Shown here: positions 24,901 through 36,347 of the stretch, in pieces
Numbering within the stretch: position 1 is the stretch's first letter
How the letters are laid out: each line of letters starts with the position of its first letter
Assembly (NCBI GenBank): GCA_051453625.1
Contig: JBOZIK010000001.1
Coordinates: 144,834,905-144,898,904, forward strand
DNA length: 64,000 bases
Source of the DNA: Welwitschia mirabilis
Lineage: Eukaryota > Gnetophyta > Gnetopsida > Welwitschiales
Direction of reading: 5' to 3'
Notes under the pieces: generated by a model
The model's input: only the letters and a program-made list of their open reading frames with translations
Databases searched by the model: none
What the model was told of the DNA's origin: nothing
Translations under genes and position numbers: made by a program

Positions 24901-26195
24901 TCTTCTTTCCTCTATAGGCTTGATTCTCCTACTCTAACTAGTAAGTGAATTACATAGGCTGGAGTCATTTTCAGGTCTCAAATTACATTAACATTAAAAA
25001 TTTTAAAAATGATCACTTTGATGAGATGATTTGAATTTCATGGCTTTTTACAGGATAATGACTTTTTTATGGCTCTAGATACATAAGTAGGGAATTTTTT
25101 TTTCACTCTTAATGAATATTTTTCCTGTATTTTATTTACTACACTACATTCTTTCATTATGACTTCCACATTTAAGTATACTTCCATCTTTACTTTCTTA
25201 GATTCTTTTCCCCTTAATAGATGTAGACAAAAATCTTTTAGTCCACTTGTTTCATTTGATTCTAGATGTGTATGGCCTTATCCCTTAGATAGAAAAAGTT
25301 AAGAAACTAGAGGTAATGATTCTTTTCTAGGATTTTCAAAGGTTTTACTATAGCAATATCTTTTGATTTAGTGATTAACAGGATTGTAATTTTAATGAGG
25401 ACTTTTAGGCAACATGCTCAAGAGCCTTCTCTTAATTCTATTTAGTAGATAATACTTAAAATCCAATCCATGAAATTTTAGGATAATCATTAATGAGTTA
25501 GAGATATCTTGCTACATTATAACCTATAAAATGCATAATTAAATGATATTAGGGTATAATTTTAAATGATGGAGGAATATTTTCTTTGCTTACTTCATGA
25601 ATTTTATTTTCTTAGTAAATTAAAATAATATAGAATATTAAAATCTTATATGTATCTTCTAAAAAAAGTTTTTATTATAGACCAAAATAATAGGTCTTAG
25701 ATAAATAAGCAAATGCTTCTAAGCAAGATTACATAGACTAAGGTTGATTTGGTAGAGATGGATTAAAAGGACATGCATATTGCATACTTAAATAACATAC
25801 ATAATAGGACCTTAAAGTGATTAGTTATGATAAAGAAGAATTTATGTGTCTTCTACTACAAATGTAAAGTTTCCAAGGAGTATATTTAAACATAAATCTA
25901 TTGCATTGTATTGATTCTTAATCATTAGATGATACTTAAGAATATATCCTTTACAACTACCTTGAAACCTCAATAGAAGGTTCCTACTCACACCCTTCTT
26001 ATGATCAATGGTTTTGATCAGTAATGCACCTATCTCATGTCATTCATATATCTCCAAAATCCTAGTTTGTTTAAAAAATTATAAAAAATAATACATTTTT
26101 AAGTGTAGAGAACATATTTAATTTTTCTTTGCATACAAAAGTGCTCACTTGAAATATATTCTTAACATGAGAAAAAAAAAAGTTATGGGTTATTT
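21966..26195. other. Unassigned 5' internal part of the gypsy element, possibly holding nested insertions
   Basis: This 4.2 kb lies between the primer-binding site and the minisatellite and has no counterpart in typical gypsy elements. No coding domain, second LTR pair or RNA gene was recognised on either strand. A slightly less AT-rich block at 23960-24440 has short open stretches but no family resemblance. Confidence 0.35.
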
Positions 26196-26208
26196 TCTCT
26201 AATACTAA
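26196..26208 (-). other. Primer-binding site (initiator tRNA-Met, decayed)
   Basis: The minus strand reads TAGTATTAGAGAA against canonical TGGTATCAGAGCC. The differences include one G to A and one C to T. It lies 3 bases inside the 5' LTR edge, where a primer site must be. Confidence 0.7.
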
Positions 26209-26211
26209 TTA

Positions 26212-26791
26212 TGATATTTTATTATCTTTGAATTTTAAGTTAGGCTTAAATTTAGACTCTATTAATTAAAAAAACAAAAAATAAAATAATAACATATAGA
26301 TTATATATTTAGATGAAAAATTAAACAATAGACACATTTCAAAAAAAGTAGAAAAAAATAATAACTTTCTTTATTACTCAAAAATAATTTCTCTCAACTA
26401 TAACTATCATTATAAATAAGAGTGATTTGGTTTAGTAGTCTAGTAAAGAAGCTTTAAGACTACTAGGTGATTAGGCTAGATTTCTTAAGGATTATAATCT
26501 ACCTATTCTAACCTATGCCTCAACTATACTATCCCCTTTAATTTTGATCAAATGTTATGAATTACGTCACACCTCTTCCATAAGGGTCATACTCTTTAGA
26601 CAAGTAGTTATAACTTCTTATTATGATTAATGAGTCTTTTTTTCATAATCATTAATGCATTAATTCATTTAGAACACATTATTTCATTACTTTGATTAAA
26701 AATATTTACTTCATTAATAAGTGTTAATAATCTTGACAAATGAATAGATATCCATCAACATTAATGTAATAAGTGTTTATAGCATGTAATA
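26212..26791 (-). repeat. 5' LTR of the 15.4-26.8 kb gypsy element
   Basis: Partner of 15394-15980. It starts tgatattttattatc on the plus strand, directly beside the primer-binding site, and ends 'gtttatagcatgtaata'. The two LTRs look about a quarter to a third different by eye, so the insertion is old. Confidence 0.75.
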
Positions 26792-26975
26792 AAGAAGAAT
26801 CCTTAATTTTTTCGTATAGTTAACAAGTTGGTAAATATTAATATTTAAGATATACATATATTTTAAGGAATTTTTAAAGATTAAGATTGAATCTATTCTA
26901 TAATTATTGGGAAATAGTTTATGAAGATGTATTTAATAACTGAAAATTTACTCTAAGAATTAAAAGGTGGTTTTT
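26792..26975. other. Spacer between two retrotransposons
   Basis: Only 184 bp separates the 5' LTR edge of the gypsy element from the 3' LTR edge of the Sirevirus-like element. The sequence shows nothing recognisable. Confidence 0.5.
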
Positions 26976-28504
26976 TCTAAGGATCTTTAAACTCAAAGGG
27001 GAGGGGTAAATGAGTTGTACCAAGTAAAAATTTTACCATTAACAAATTAAAAAATAATTTAGTTAGCACTTTACCAAGATAACGTGGTTCCTCAACCTAG
27101 GTATGTTCACATTTAGAGGGTAGCTTTCTCTCGCACCTCTAGATATTCTAATCTTGTGAAGAGTAGTGGTTTTGATACATTATCAACTTTACAATAATAT
27201 GAAAGTATCCTTATAAGGTAGTACTCTCTTCCTCTTAGGGATACAAATAGTGTGCTCACTAGCACAATAAAAAAGTAAGATGCTCCTCGTAAAACAACAC
27301 TCTCTTCCCCTTAGGGAAAAAATAATATAATATAAAAATGTGCATACAACCACTATTACAATATGATATGCTCCTCATAAGGCAATAATTCCTTGCCCTT
27401 AAGGAATTCTAATAATATAATAATACAAGTACTTATAAGCACTAAAAAAGATAAGAAACCCTACTAAGAGATCCTTGAGTTTAATAATACAACAATGGAA
27501 TATACACAAATATTCAAGAATGACATAGTTAAATTATGTAAGGTTCAATAAATAACTACAAAAACAAGCTTGAATGATATTACTTGATGAAGAGCTTGAG
27601 TGTCTTGTTGTTTTCATCATCATGCATGCTAAAGAATGATGCAATGATGTAGGATCCCAAGAACAAATGATGTATTCACTAAAAGTTCATTGCAAATAAT
27701 ACCTTAATCCTTCATAATGCATTCATTTCCATTATTCTAGATTTTCTTGTCACATGCCTTAGATAATTTTTTTGATCTATTCCATTATGTCATTTATACT
27801 TTTTGAGAGATACTAGTTGTTTATCCTTGAATAGTAGTCATTTAAACTTTGTAACCATCATGCAATGGATAGGAGTGGCTAAATGTTGGGTGCACATATT
27901 CTATTTTATTTGATGTGAACCTTCATCTAACATGTCTTCAAAATTGTAGACTTTTACTAATAGTCATACATCTCCCAGATGATAGACATTTTTAGTTAAG
28001 TTGCCCAACAATTGATAAAAATTAGATTGTATAATCTTTGGTCCTTCATGATCATGAATCTGTAATGCAAATCTTGATTGATTTCCTAGAAAGTAAAATA
28101 TTTGTTAAAGTATAAATTGACTCTATTACCTATTTCAGTTTAGCATAAAGGTCTTCAAACATGTAGATGTCTTTCTCTTATATTAGATCCATCTTATAGT
28201 ATGATCATCTTCATTGAGATAGTTGTTTTTCATCTCCAATCTAAAACCTAATTAATCATAGATATGTTTAATCTATAAATGTCTTCACCATAGACATCTT
28301 TAAAGTGTAGACATCTTGCTCATAGACATCTTCCTTTTTATGGACATCTTCAATCAATTAACTTGGTAATTTTAATTTTAAGCTAAAATTTTCATAAGAT
28401 ATCATCTTAAAGATATGATCTCAACTCATGATCTATGTGATATAATTTTATTTGCATTAACCAGGATACAAAATATTTAATAAGTAAAATCATTAAAATC
28501 AACA
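26976..28504 (-). repeat. 3' LTR of the Sirevirus-like element
   Basis: Homologous to 34788-36347 throughout. Paired stretches include 'gataacgtggttcctcaacc' with 'gataatgtgattttctaatc', ccttaggg-tacaaatagtgtgct with its partner, and 'aacatgtagatgtctttctc' in both. The edge at 28504 (minus-strand start TGTTGATTTTAATG) abuts the polypurine tract. Confidence 0.85.
28240..28345 (-). repeat. Short repeats of AGACATCT in the LTR U3 region
   Basis: 'tagacatctt' recurs four times with 16-20 bp spacing (about 28288-28340). The matching place in the other LTR (36080-36180) has the same motif in both orientations. It lies 160-260 bp from the LTR 5' end, so in U3, where enhancer repeats occur. A regulatory role is inference. 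Confidence 0.6.
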
Positions 28505-28519
28505 ATCTCCCCCTTTTTG
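28505..28519 (-). other. Polypurine tract
   Basis: The minus strand reads AAAAAGGGGGAGAT directly before the LTR start. It primes plus-strand DNA synthesis in LTR retrotransposons, and the G5AG form is typical of plant copia elements. Confidence 0.85.
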
Positions 28520-29099
28520 ATGATGTTTAAAACTTGGAAAAACTTATTAGTTTAATTACATTTAATTGACTAATTTGAGATATTCATACTAAAGACAAAA
28601 AAACACATAATCATATTTTATAATAGTATTGAAAACTCGTGATTTTAACCACTTGAATAAACATGTAGATTAATGATTAAGAAAGGCATATAACCACTAG
28701 ATAATTTAATTCAAGAGCATTAAAAACTCATTAATTAAAATGTGCTTATAAAAGTATGCTAATAACAAAATCAGAGCATAGCATTTAAAACTATGCCAAT
28801 AATACATAATATTAAAGATGAAAATATGCCAAGAAGAAAAGATATTAAATCATGATAGTGTGTTAATATTCAAAGTGTAATAACAATAAAAGAAATGTTA
28901 TAATATAGTAATGTGTATCAAATAATCATGAGTGATTATCAATGAACAATGATGTCACTCAAGGAATCCAATTCATCATCTTATAGTTAAGTTCTCTGTA
29001 ACCAATAGGTTGTTCATGCTATAACTAATTTGTCATTTCAACTAATTTTCAACTGATTTACCATTCTTCTCATCCTTTTTGAATAGCAAATAAAAGGAG

Positions 29100-30790
29100 C
29101 TAATTGCTAAGAATAGAGTCACTAGTATAATGCATGCCTTCTCCTTCTTCATCACTATCATCATCACTATCATGGGTAATGGAGGTTTAAATGGTATAAG
29201 ATCAAAAGGATGAGGATAAAAGTGTGTGTTGCTTCTTGGAAAGACACTGAGAGGTCTTAACTAGGCCATAATAGGTCTGTCTCCTTATATGTTAATGCAT
29301 TTAAGGAGTAATGAACATCCCAAAGAAGCTAGCTATGATGACCTCAGTAAAGGATAATGATACTGTGGTAAGTAGTGATACACGAATGAGCTCTATATAA
29401 GATGATGGTGATGATGGCATCTATAGTAATGGTGAATATGGTATGCATAGTGGTGATAAGGGATAAAGAGATAATCTGTGGTAAACTAGTATGTTGCAAT
29501 GTGGCTAGCAGAAGACAAGAGGCTAAATGTCAGATCTCTCTAGCTCTATCTTCTACTACTTATGTTATGGACATAGATCATATTGCTTTTCCTACACCTA
29601 TGCCACTATGGAAGCATAGTGCTCCTCTTGAACCTATGCCTTATCTTTTGGTAACTCTATAGAATCACTGTTTATTTCTCTACTTAAGTCATAATGTATC
29701 CCCTATGGAGCTAAAGGTCCTTCTTTTGATTTATCCTCCAAATCTATCCATGTGGGAATCCTTATGGATTTTCAACTCTCTACTGGAAGTTCACCTTCAC
29801 TAGCCGTGGACTAGTGATTTTGTAACCTTGAGATATTTTTGCTAGTTTTTTTAATCATCTTTGATATTTGTTTTAACCCCTTCTTGATAGATGACGAACT
29901 GTGTATAGATATGAAGTAATATCTCTGAAACTGATATGGCCTTCTACTTGTGCCCTTATCTAGTGGCATTGCTACTCATTTTTTCCACTAAATTTAGTTA
30001 GAGATTTCTTCAGACAAATAAGATTTACCTATGAAACTGATATATTGGCATTGATAATAAAGCTGATTAAATAAGAACGCTCCAAGATCTATCCCTTATA
30101 AAACAATATAATGATGTTCATGCATAAGATAAATCCCAAACCTATCTTTAAACAAGTAAGTAGACAAAACACAATGAATGTCTATATTAGTTTGTAGTTA
30201 CTATAACTGTCATCTCTAATTATAATATTATAGAACATACTTAAACTGAGTATAGAAGCATCTAAAACCATGTTTTAATGCTCTATATTTGCATATAAAT
30301 TCATCTTAAAGTGTACAAACAAAATATTGCTCATGGTTCTCTAGGAGATACTAATATCTTGTGAAGGAAAAATTTCCTTAAATGAATGAACATACATTTG
30401 AGGTAGCTCAGAATCATCAATTTCAAGAATTAAATTTATAAAACTAGGAGTAAGATGTAATAGAGTACCTCTAACCTAAGTCTAAAAAGCCTCTATGTTA
30501 TCATCTGTCTTGTATATGTTGGCATAAAATTCCCTCATCTCTAAATTTGATATACTCTAATCTAACTAAATAATCATATCCCAATTAAGTCAATAGAAGT
30601 AAGCCATAACCTAATCTGTCCTTTGTTTGTAAAATTGAATCATTCTTTCTATGATTATAGAGTTTCTTATCTAACTTCTATGCCTTTTTGAAATTACCTG
30701 ATGATAAAACTAAGGCTTATACTGAGATCTCTATTACTTTGTTACTTGTTCTTTACCTCTTGAAGCACTAATAGACCTTCTTCTAATCAT
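29100..30790 (-). pseudogene. Extra ORF in the Sirevirus env-like position
   Basis: The minus strand from ATG at 30790 reads MIRRRSISASRGKEQV. Further on are 'IIIERMIQFYKQRTD', LEMREFYANIYKTDDNIEAF and LEIDDSELPQMYVHSFKEIF in changing frames. The '-REFYAN-' block followed by a short gap and 'GV--S-S--ING-LG' style residues recalls the family annotated as 'putative plant transposon protein', found beside plant retroelements. The resemblance is from memory and moderate. The 3' end encodes an acidic Asp/Ser/Glu tail (29173-29112) ending in TAG at 29100-29102. The function is unknown. Multiple stops. Confidence 0.5.
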
Positions 30791-30879
30791 TTTATGAAAG
30801 ATATATAAAAATATAAACTAAAGTAACTAAAATATGAAGATATAACTTAAAATAAACACATAAAGAAAAAGTAGCACCT

Positions 30880-31330
30880 ATTCTTCCTCACAATAAAGAT
30901 GTCTACCAAACTGAAGATGTCTTACTAGAGAAATATGAGAATATTAGCCTTGAGAAGTGTTCTAAGAGGGACACCTATCAAGTAGAGCCTTGAAAATGAG
31001 ATTTGATGCCACATTTTCAAATAAAAGGGGTCAAAACCCTAAGGTTTTAGTGCATTTTAATTTCTACAATAGTATAGGAAAGATCTCTAACTATTAAAAG
31101 ACATCTAAAACATGAAACGTAGATGTATACTTTATCAAAAATATCTAATATTAAAAAAATTTTAATACATTTTCCATGCCGTCAAGATGCCTATCTAATC
31201 AAAGACATCTATTTTGAAAAATTTAAAAATCATACCTGACCTTCAAAGATATCTAGAAAATCAAAATGTCTATAAATCTAAAGATGTCTTTCTGATAGAT
31301 GTTTATAATACTGAATACATCTGTCATGAA
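30880..31330. repeat. Dispersed AGATGTCT/AGACATCT motifs downstream of pol
   Basis: The octamer or one-off variants occur at least nine times here (for example 30897, 30917, 31100, 31203, 31283) in both orientations. It is the same word as in the U3 repeats of this element's LTRs. No coding potential was seen. Confidence 0.55.
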
Positions 31331-31499
31331 ATTTCTAGAACTTCTAAAATATTCTACAACTAATATTATCATAATAGTACCACTTTAAAAAATTAAAATA
31401 ACATGCACAAAATTGAACTTTTTCTACATCTAACTATATTCCCAACTCATTAATAAATACAAATTAAAGTTAATAATTTAATATTAATACCTAATCACT

Positions 31500-31725
31500 T
31501 ACCTAATTTCATAAGGCCTAATTCCTAACCTCCTATATAATTTTATAAACCTTTCAATACATAGGGGTTTTATGAATACATCATAAAGTTGATCATTGGT
31601 AGTGATATATTACATCATGATGTCTTTGTGTTGTATTAAATTATTTAAGATGTTGATGATAAGTCCACATCATTCCTTTGTACTATTTTGATTTTGAATG
31701 CTACAATGTAGACTACCTATTATAT
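31500..31725 (-). pseudogene. Deletion junction and C-terminal end of copia RNase H
   Basis: The frame passes from 'SISNIIGS', a pre-RT linker motif, straight into CSIQNQNST, 'NILNNLIQHKDIMM', a stop, then YITTNDQLYDVFIKPL and CIERFIKLYRRLGI. These belong to the last ~80 residues of copia RNase H (SKKQN, PIQHSRTKHI, TNDQLADIFTKPL, RGELGI). Everything normally between, the whole RT and most of RNase H (about 600 codons), is missing. A second small deletion removes the HIDIRHHF-type segment. Confidence 0.8.
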
Positions 31726-31779
31726 TGCTGATAGATTGACTTCTTTTCAGTCTTATCATGCTTGAAGAATTTCCTTTAT

Positions 31780-33100
31780 CTATATATTCTTCTTCTTTCT
31801 CCTTATCAATATCTAATTAAACTTGAAGATTGCTAGATGATTGATCAATCTACATAGGAATATAATCATCTTATGCATCTACAAAAGTTGAGTTAGTATA
31901 ATTTACTTTAGCAATTGCAGTTTCTTCAACTACATGAGTTTTGTTGTTGTATACCCTATAAGCTTTACAGATCATTGAAATTCCTAGAAAAATTCCATCA
32001 TCAACTTTTAAATTAAACTTCCTTAAATTATTCTTTTCATTAAAATAAAACACTTTAATCCAAATATGTGAAAGTAACCAACAGATGATTTCTTACTGGA
32101 TCATAACTCATAATAATTCTTAGAAGTAAATTGTATTATGAGAACTTTGTTTTGAAACTAGAAAGCATGTTGATTGATTCTATCGAAAAATGATAAGATA
32201 CCTATTTTTCATGCATCATTATTCTAACCATTTCATTAAGTACTTTATTCTTTCTTTCTACCATCCCAATATAGAGAACCAAATGTATAATGCTAAGCTA
32301 TTCATGGAACTCTTTAAACCTTGCATTTTTAAATTTTATGCCATTATCAATTCTTATAATTTAGAAAAAGTATCAAATTCCTGATCATTATATGCAAAAA
32401 TAATACCCATATAAAATGAGAATAATAATCTAAAATAGTTAAATAATACCTTTTCTTACCAAGACTTTTTATAGATAAAGAACCAATAATATCAAGGTGT
32501 AAGAGATCTAAAGGATGTTGAGTTAAGTATTATTTTTCTTATTGAATCTTACCCTTGTCTACTTCCATTTTTGGGATGCTTTACAAACTTAATTATTAGT
32601 GCTTCTTATCTTAAAAGGTCCTCTTACCATTTCTTTTGTTGATAAAACTTTGAGTAAATTCTTGTTTATATGTCAAAGCTTTCTATGTCATAGGTCTGCT
32701 TTACATGTTTTGCATAATAAACACTTGGTTTTATTCTTATAAATATTTTATAGAGTAGTGATATATACATTTGACTTACTTATTTTATCAAATAAAACCT
32801 TTGTTAAATTTTGTTCTCTAATGATACAATCATCTTTTCTAAAGGTAAGCGAAAAATTCGCATCACATAGTTAACTAATACTAAAAATATAATGTTGTAA
32901 ACCTTTTACAAAGAATACATCCTTTACCTTTTGTATATTACCTCCTATAATAGTTATAATACCATTGATATATGCTTCTATGTCATCTCCAAAGACTACC
33001 ACTTTCTTGTCTTACTCCACCATGGTGGTAAAGCTAGATTTACCTCCAATAATATGTCTTAAGAATCCACTATCAATGTACCAAGCATGCTCCTTTACTA
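31780..33100 (-). pseudogene. Copia protease, GAG-pre-integrase and integrase remnant
   Basis: The protease box reads WYIDSGFLRHI (about 33085-33050). A protease-to-integrase linker follows: VVVFGDDIEAYINGI, GLQHYIFSIS-LCDANF. GAG-pre-integrase reads MVRGPFKIR, then VCKASQKWK. Integrase reads TQHPLDLLHLDIIGSLSIKS, then RYYLTILDYYSHFIWVL (about 32520-32400), with catalytic Asp in LDIIG. The post-integrase stretch 32053-31871 is still open (CFILN-type 'FYFNEKNNLRKFNLKVDDGI', then FLGISMICKAYRVYN). Order and residues match copia pol. Several stops are present. Confidence 0.85.
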
Positions 33101-33779
33101 CTCTTCGTGTAATTTATGTTAGAAGTGTTCCTTTCAATTTTAGAACCAAAACTTAATTTGGTTTATCCTATACAAAACATTATACCTTGCCTCTAGGCCT
33201 CTTGCCATTGTTAATATAATATCTATTTATGAATTTTAATGGATACTTATATTAATAATGACCTCTCTTATGGTAATAATAGCAAATAATATTATTTTTA
33301 ACCATCAAATGCTCATACTCTGGCTTGTAATTCCATTTGTTAAATAGAGAGGTTGAAGTGCTAGTTAAGGCTTCATTGTATCCTAAACTACTTCTGTCAT
33401 TTGAGCTTCTACATTTCTCAAGCATGATATTTAAATTTTTCTTTCCTTTAGTAAACTTATCATTGATTTTATTTGAGTCAAAAAATTCCTATTATACATT
33501 ATTTAAATCACATGCTAATATATTAATCTTAGCTTTAAGAGTTTAGTTTTTAGAAGGTAATTTACTATAAGAATTGTTTTCACCTTTTCGTAAGATAATT
33601 CATAGGTATGAGGTAATTTTTTCATTTTTGCACATACCTTTTGCAATTTAAAAAATTATTTAGAAATTAACTCATAAATTTCCTGAAGATATAAACTAGT
33701 TTCATCTTTATCATTACCCATATTCTAAAGAATGATATTCTTTTCTTTGGTTTTTTTCTTTTATACCTTTTTCTACATT

Positions 33780-34738
33780 CTATTAAAACTATGACATTCT
33801 AAGGCTATGTGTCCTTTTCCTTCATATACTCAATATTCTAGCTTGGAAACATCAGATTTAGAAGAAATTGAAGTGCTACCAGAAAAATAACCTTTAAAAT
33901 CATCTTTATCTTGAAATTTAAATAATTTTCTAAAGTTCTCCCTTTTGTTGTGCTTCTGTGAAAGAAGTCATTTGACCGTTATTGTGATGAGATCAAGTTC
34001 TTCATCTACATCATCCTTAGAGTTATCTTCTTCTAGTTCTTCTTTTCTCTTTTCTTTAAAACTTTGTTTTATGCTTTTAATGGTTTTAAGAGTAATTGGA
34101 TTTTCTTTTAAGACACCATCTTGGATGAGATTCATTTCATAGGTTGTTAGATCACTTTATAGCTCTTTAATTTTCATGAAGATAAAATCTCTAGATTCTT
34201 CCATGGATGTAGTCTTAAGCTTATATTCAAGGGTAGATCTAAAAATTTTTTATATTACCTTGTCCTTTAGAAGAGTTTCATAAATACCATGTCTTACGTT
34301 CACAATGTAAAAGACTCTAGTGAAGTGCTTATAAACTTTTTCTCCATTGTTCATTTTGAGATTTTTAAACTAGTTCATCTATACAAGTACTTTTGACTAC
34401 TTAATAATAGAAATTCCTTTATATGTTTCTACTATAATGTTCCATATCTCTTATGGCCTCTTACAACTTTCTATTCTATTAAACTTCTACATTATAAGAG
34501 CTAAACAAAGAGCATTGGTTTCCTTCTCTTTGTCTTCCTAATCTTTTCTTTGCTTAATTTGTGCAATGGTATTACCTATAGTATCTGTTATGACTTTTGT
34601 AGGATATATATATCCTTCTTCTATGTTTTTCCATATCTAAAACTTAAAAGACTATAATTACATCCACATCCTCATCTTCTAATAGGCATAGATAGTCCCA
34701 TTTAAGAGCTGAGGTCTAACAGATGGCACCCCTTTCAT
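33780..34738 (-). pseudogene. Copia gag remnant with degenerate zinc knuckle
   Basis: The start is taken as the ATG at 34738, opening MKGVPSVRPQLLNGTIYAY, then a stop and KMRM. This is the R-P-L-DGSNY-YWK-RM opening of plant copia/Sirevirus gag. The zinc knuckle is at 33838-33794 and reads EY, stop, VYEGKGHIALEC where the family has ECxGxGHIRxEC; the first Cys positions are Tyr or lost through G to A. Gag would form the particle and bind RNA. Stops throughout show it is dead. Confidence 0.8.
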
Positions 34739-34776
34739 AGTTTATGCAAGAAAGTTATTCTTGTCATGAGTACATA

Positions 34777-34787
34777 CTTTGATACCA
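34777..34787 (-). other. Primer-binding site (initiator tRNA-Met)
   Basis: The minus strand reads TGGTATCAAAG, one G to A away from canonical TGGTATCAGAG, and sits at the inner edge of the 5' LTR. Confidence 0.85.
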
Positions 34788-36347
34788 TTTAAGAATCATT
34801 GAACTCAGAGGAGAGGGGTGTATGAGTTCTGCTAAATAAAAATTTCACCAATAAAAAAATTGAAAAATAGTATAATAAATACCTTACTAAGATAATGTGA
34901 TTTTCTAATCCTCGGTATGTCCACACACAAAAGATTGCTTTCTCTCACACATCTAGATATTTGAATCTGGTAAAAAATAGTGGTTTTAGTGCACTATTAA
35001 TAGTACAATAATATGAGAACCTTTTTTCAAAATAATACTTCCTTCCCCTCAAGGATGAGAAACAATGTGCTTACAAGTATAATCATAAAGTGAGATGATC
35101 CTCACAAGGTAGGACTTCCTTTTCCTCAGAGAAATAACAACATAATATCAAAAATGTGCACACAATTACTATCATAATATGAGATGCTTCTTGTAAGGTA
35201 GTAATTATTTCCCTCAAGGAAATCTAACAATACAATAATAAAAGTGCTTATAGGAACTCACAAGGTATACTAGTATAAGGGTTGCCTTATAATGAGGAAC
35301 TCTAGCATGGGATCCATGATTTTGATAAGATAAGAATGAACTATATGATAGTATTCAAGAATGAGATAGTTCAACTATGTAAGATCTAATAAATAAATAC
35401 AACAGCAAGCATGAATGATGTTCCTTGATAAAAAGCTTAAGTTCCTTATTATTGTTTTCATCGTAAATGCTAAAGAATTATGCAACAATGTAAGATCCAA
35501 AGAATGAATGACATAATCACTAAAAGTTCCTTCAAAATGTAGTTTCAATCACTCATATATTCATTTTATTTGTTCTATATTTGTTCATTACATGTTTTAG
35601 ATACTTTTTTTGATATATTCCATCATGTCATGGCTTTATACTTTTTGGGAGATACCCACTATGTGACCTTGGATAGTAGCTATTTGAACTTTATAACCCC
35701 TTTGTAATGGATAAGAGTATCTAAGCATCAATGTGCGTCTTCTATTTTATTTGATGTAATCCTTCATTCAAGGCATCTTCAAAATTGTAGACATAAACTA
35801 ATAGTTAGGTGTTTTCCACATGATAGATCTCTTCAGTCATTAAAAATTGGATTATATAATCTCTAGTTCTTCATGATTATGAATCCATAATGCAAATCCT
35901 GATAGACTTTCTAGAAAGTGGAATATTCATTAAATTATAAATTGACTCTATTACCTATTCTATTTTAGAGTAGATGTCTTCAAACATGTAGATGTCTTTC
36001 TCTTATATCAGATCCATCTTTTAGTATAGGAATTTTCATTGAAATAGTCATATTTCATCTCTAATCTAAAACCTAGTTCATCATAGATGTCTTTAAGTTA
36101 TACACATCTTCATTATAGATGTCTTAAAAGTATAGACATCTTCCTCATAAGCATCTTTTTTTTATAGATGTCTTTATTCAACTGACTTAGAAATTTTAAT
36201 TCTGGGCTAAACTTTTAGTGAGATATCACCTTGAAGGTCTAATATCATCTCATGATTTGTGTGATCTAATTTTCTTTCAATTAACCTATCTACACAATGA
36301 CAAAAAATATTTGACAAGTGGAATAATCAAAATTAGATTTATCAACA
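34788..36347 (-). repeat. 5' LTR of the Sirevirus-like element
   Basis: Partner of 26976-28504. It begins on the plus strand at 'tttaagaatcattgaactc' beside the primer site and ends 'agatttatcaaca'. By eye the two LTRs agree at roughly three of four positions, indicating an old insertion. Confidence 0.85.

Larger units (their letters stand above)
15394..26791 (-). mobile_element. Complete but decayed Ty3/gypsy retrotransposon with two LTRs
   Basis: Two related ~0.58-kb segments (15394-15980 and 26212-26791) bracket a minus-strand pol. Immediately inside the higher LTR, the minus strand reads TAGTATTAGAGAA (26208-26196), a decayed initiator-Met primer site. Inside the lower LTR, a purine stretch (AGAGGAAAG on the minus strand, about 15990) is the likely polypurine tract. 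Pol domains run RT (18730-18290), RNase H (17930-17690), integrase (about 17600-16960). The internal region is about 10.2 kb, much longer than usual. The surplus lies between the primer site and pol and contains a compound minisatellite. No clean target-site duplication is seen (aaacg against aagaa). Confidence 0.8.
26976..36347 (-). mobile_element. Sirevirus-like Ty1/copia retrotransposon, both LTRs present, RT deleted
   Basis: Two related ~1.5-kb LTRs (26976-28504 and 34788-36347) flank a minus-strand internal region. It holds an initiator-Met primer site (34787-34777), gag (34738-33780), protease and integrase (33090-31780), a direct junction to the last part of RNase H (31720-31500), a spacer, an extra ORF (30790-29100) and a polypurine tract at 28519-28505 (minus strand AAAAAGGGGGAGAT). 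The GGGGGAG PPT, long LTRs and ORF downstream of pol are typical of Sireviruses. Possible target-site duplication is ttttt (26971-26975) against ctttt (36348-36352), which is weak. About 2 kb of RT/RNase H is missing, so the copy is non-autonomous. Confidence 0.85.

Noticed and set aside
15389-26796. Target-site duplication for the gypsy element
   Set aside because: Flanks aaacg and aagaa match at three of five positions only, and the LTR edges are uncertain by a few bases.
29402-29662. An 86-codon plus-strand Met/Val-rich protein
   Set aside because: It is antisense to the downstream ORF of the Sirevirus-like element and driven by a gatgatggtg simple repeat.
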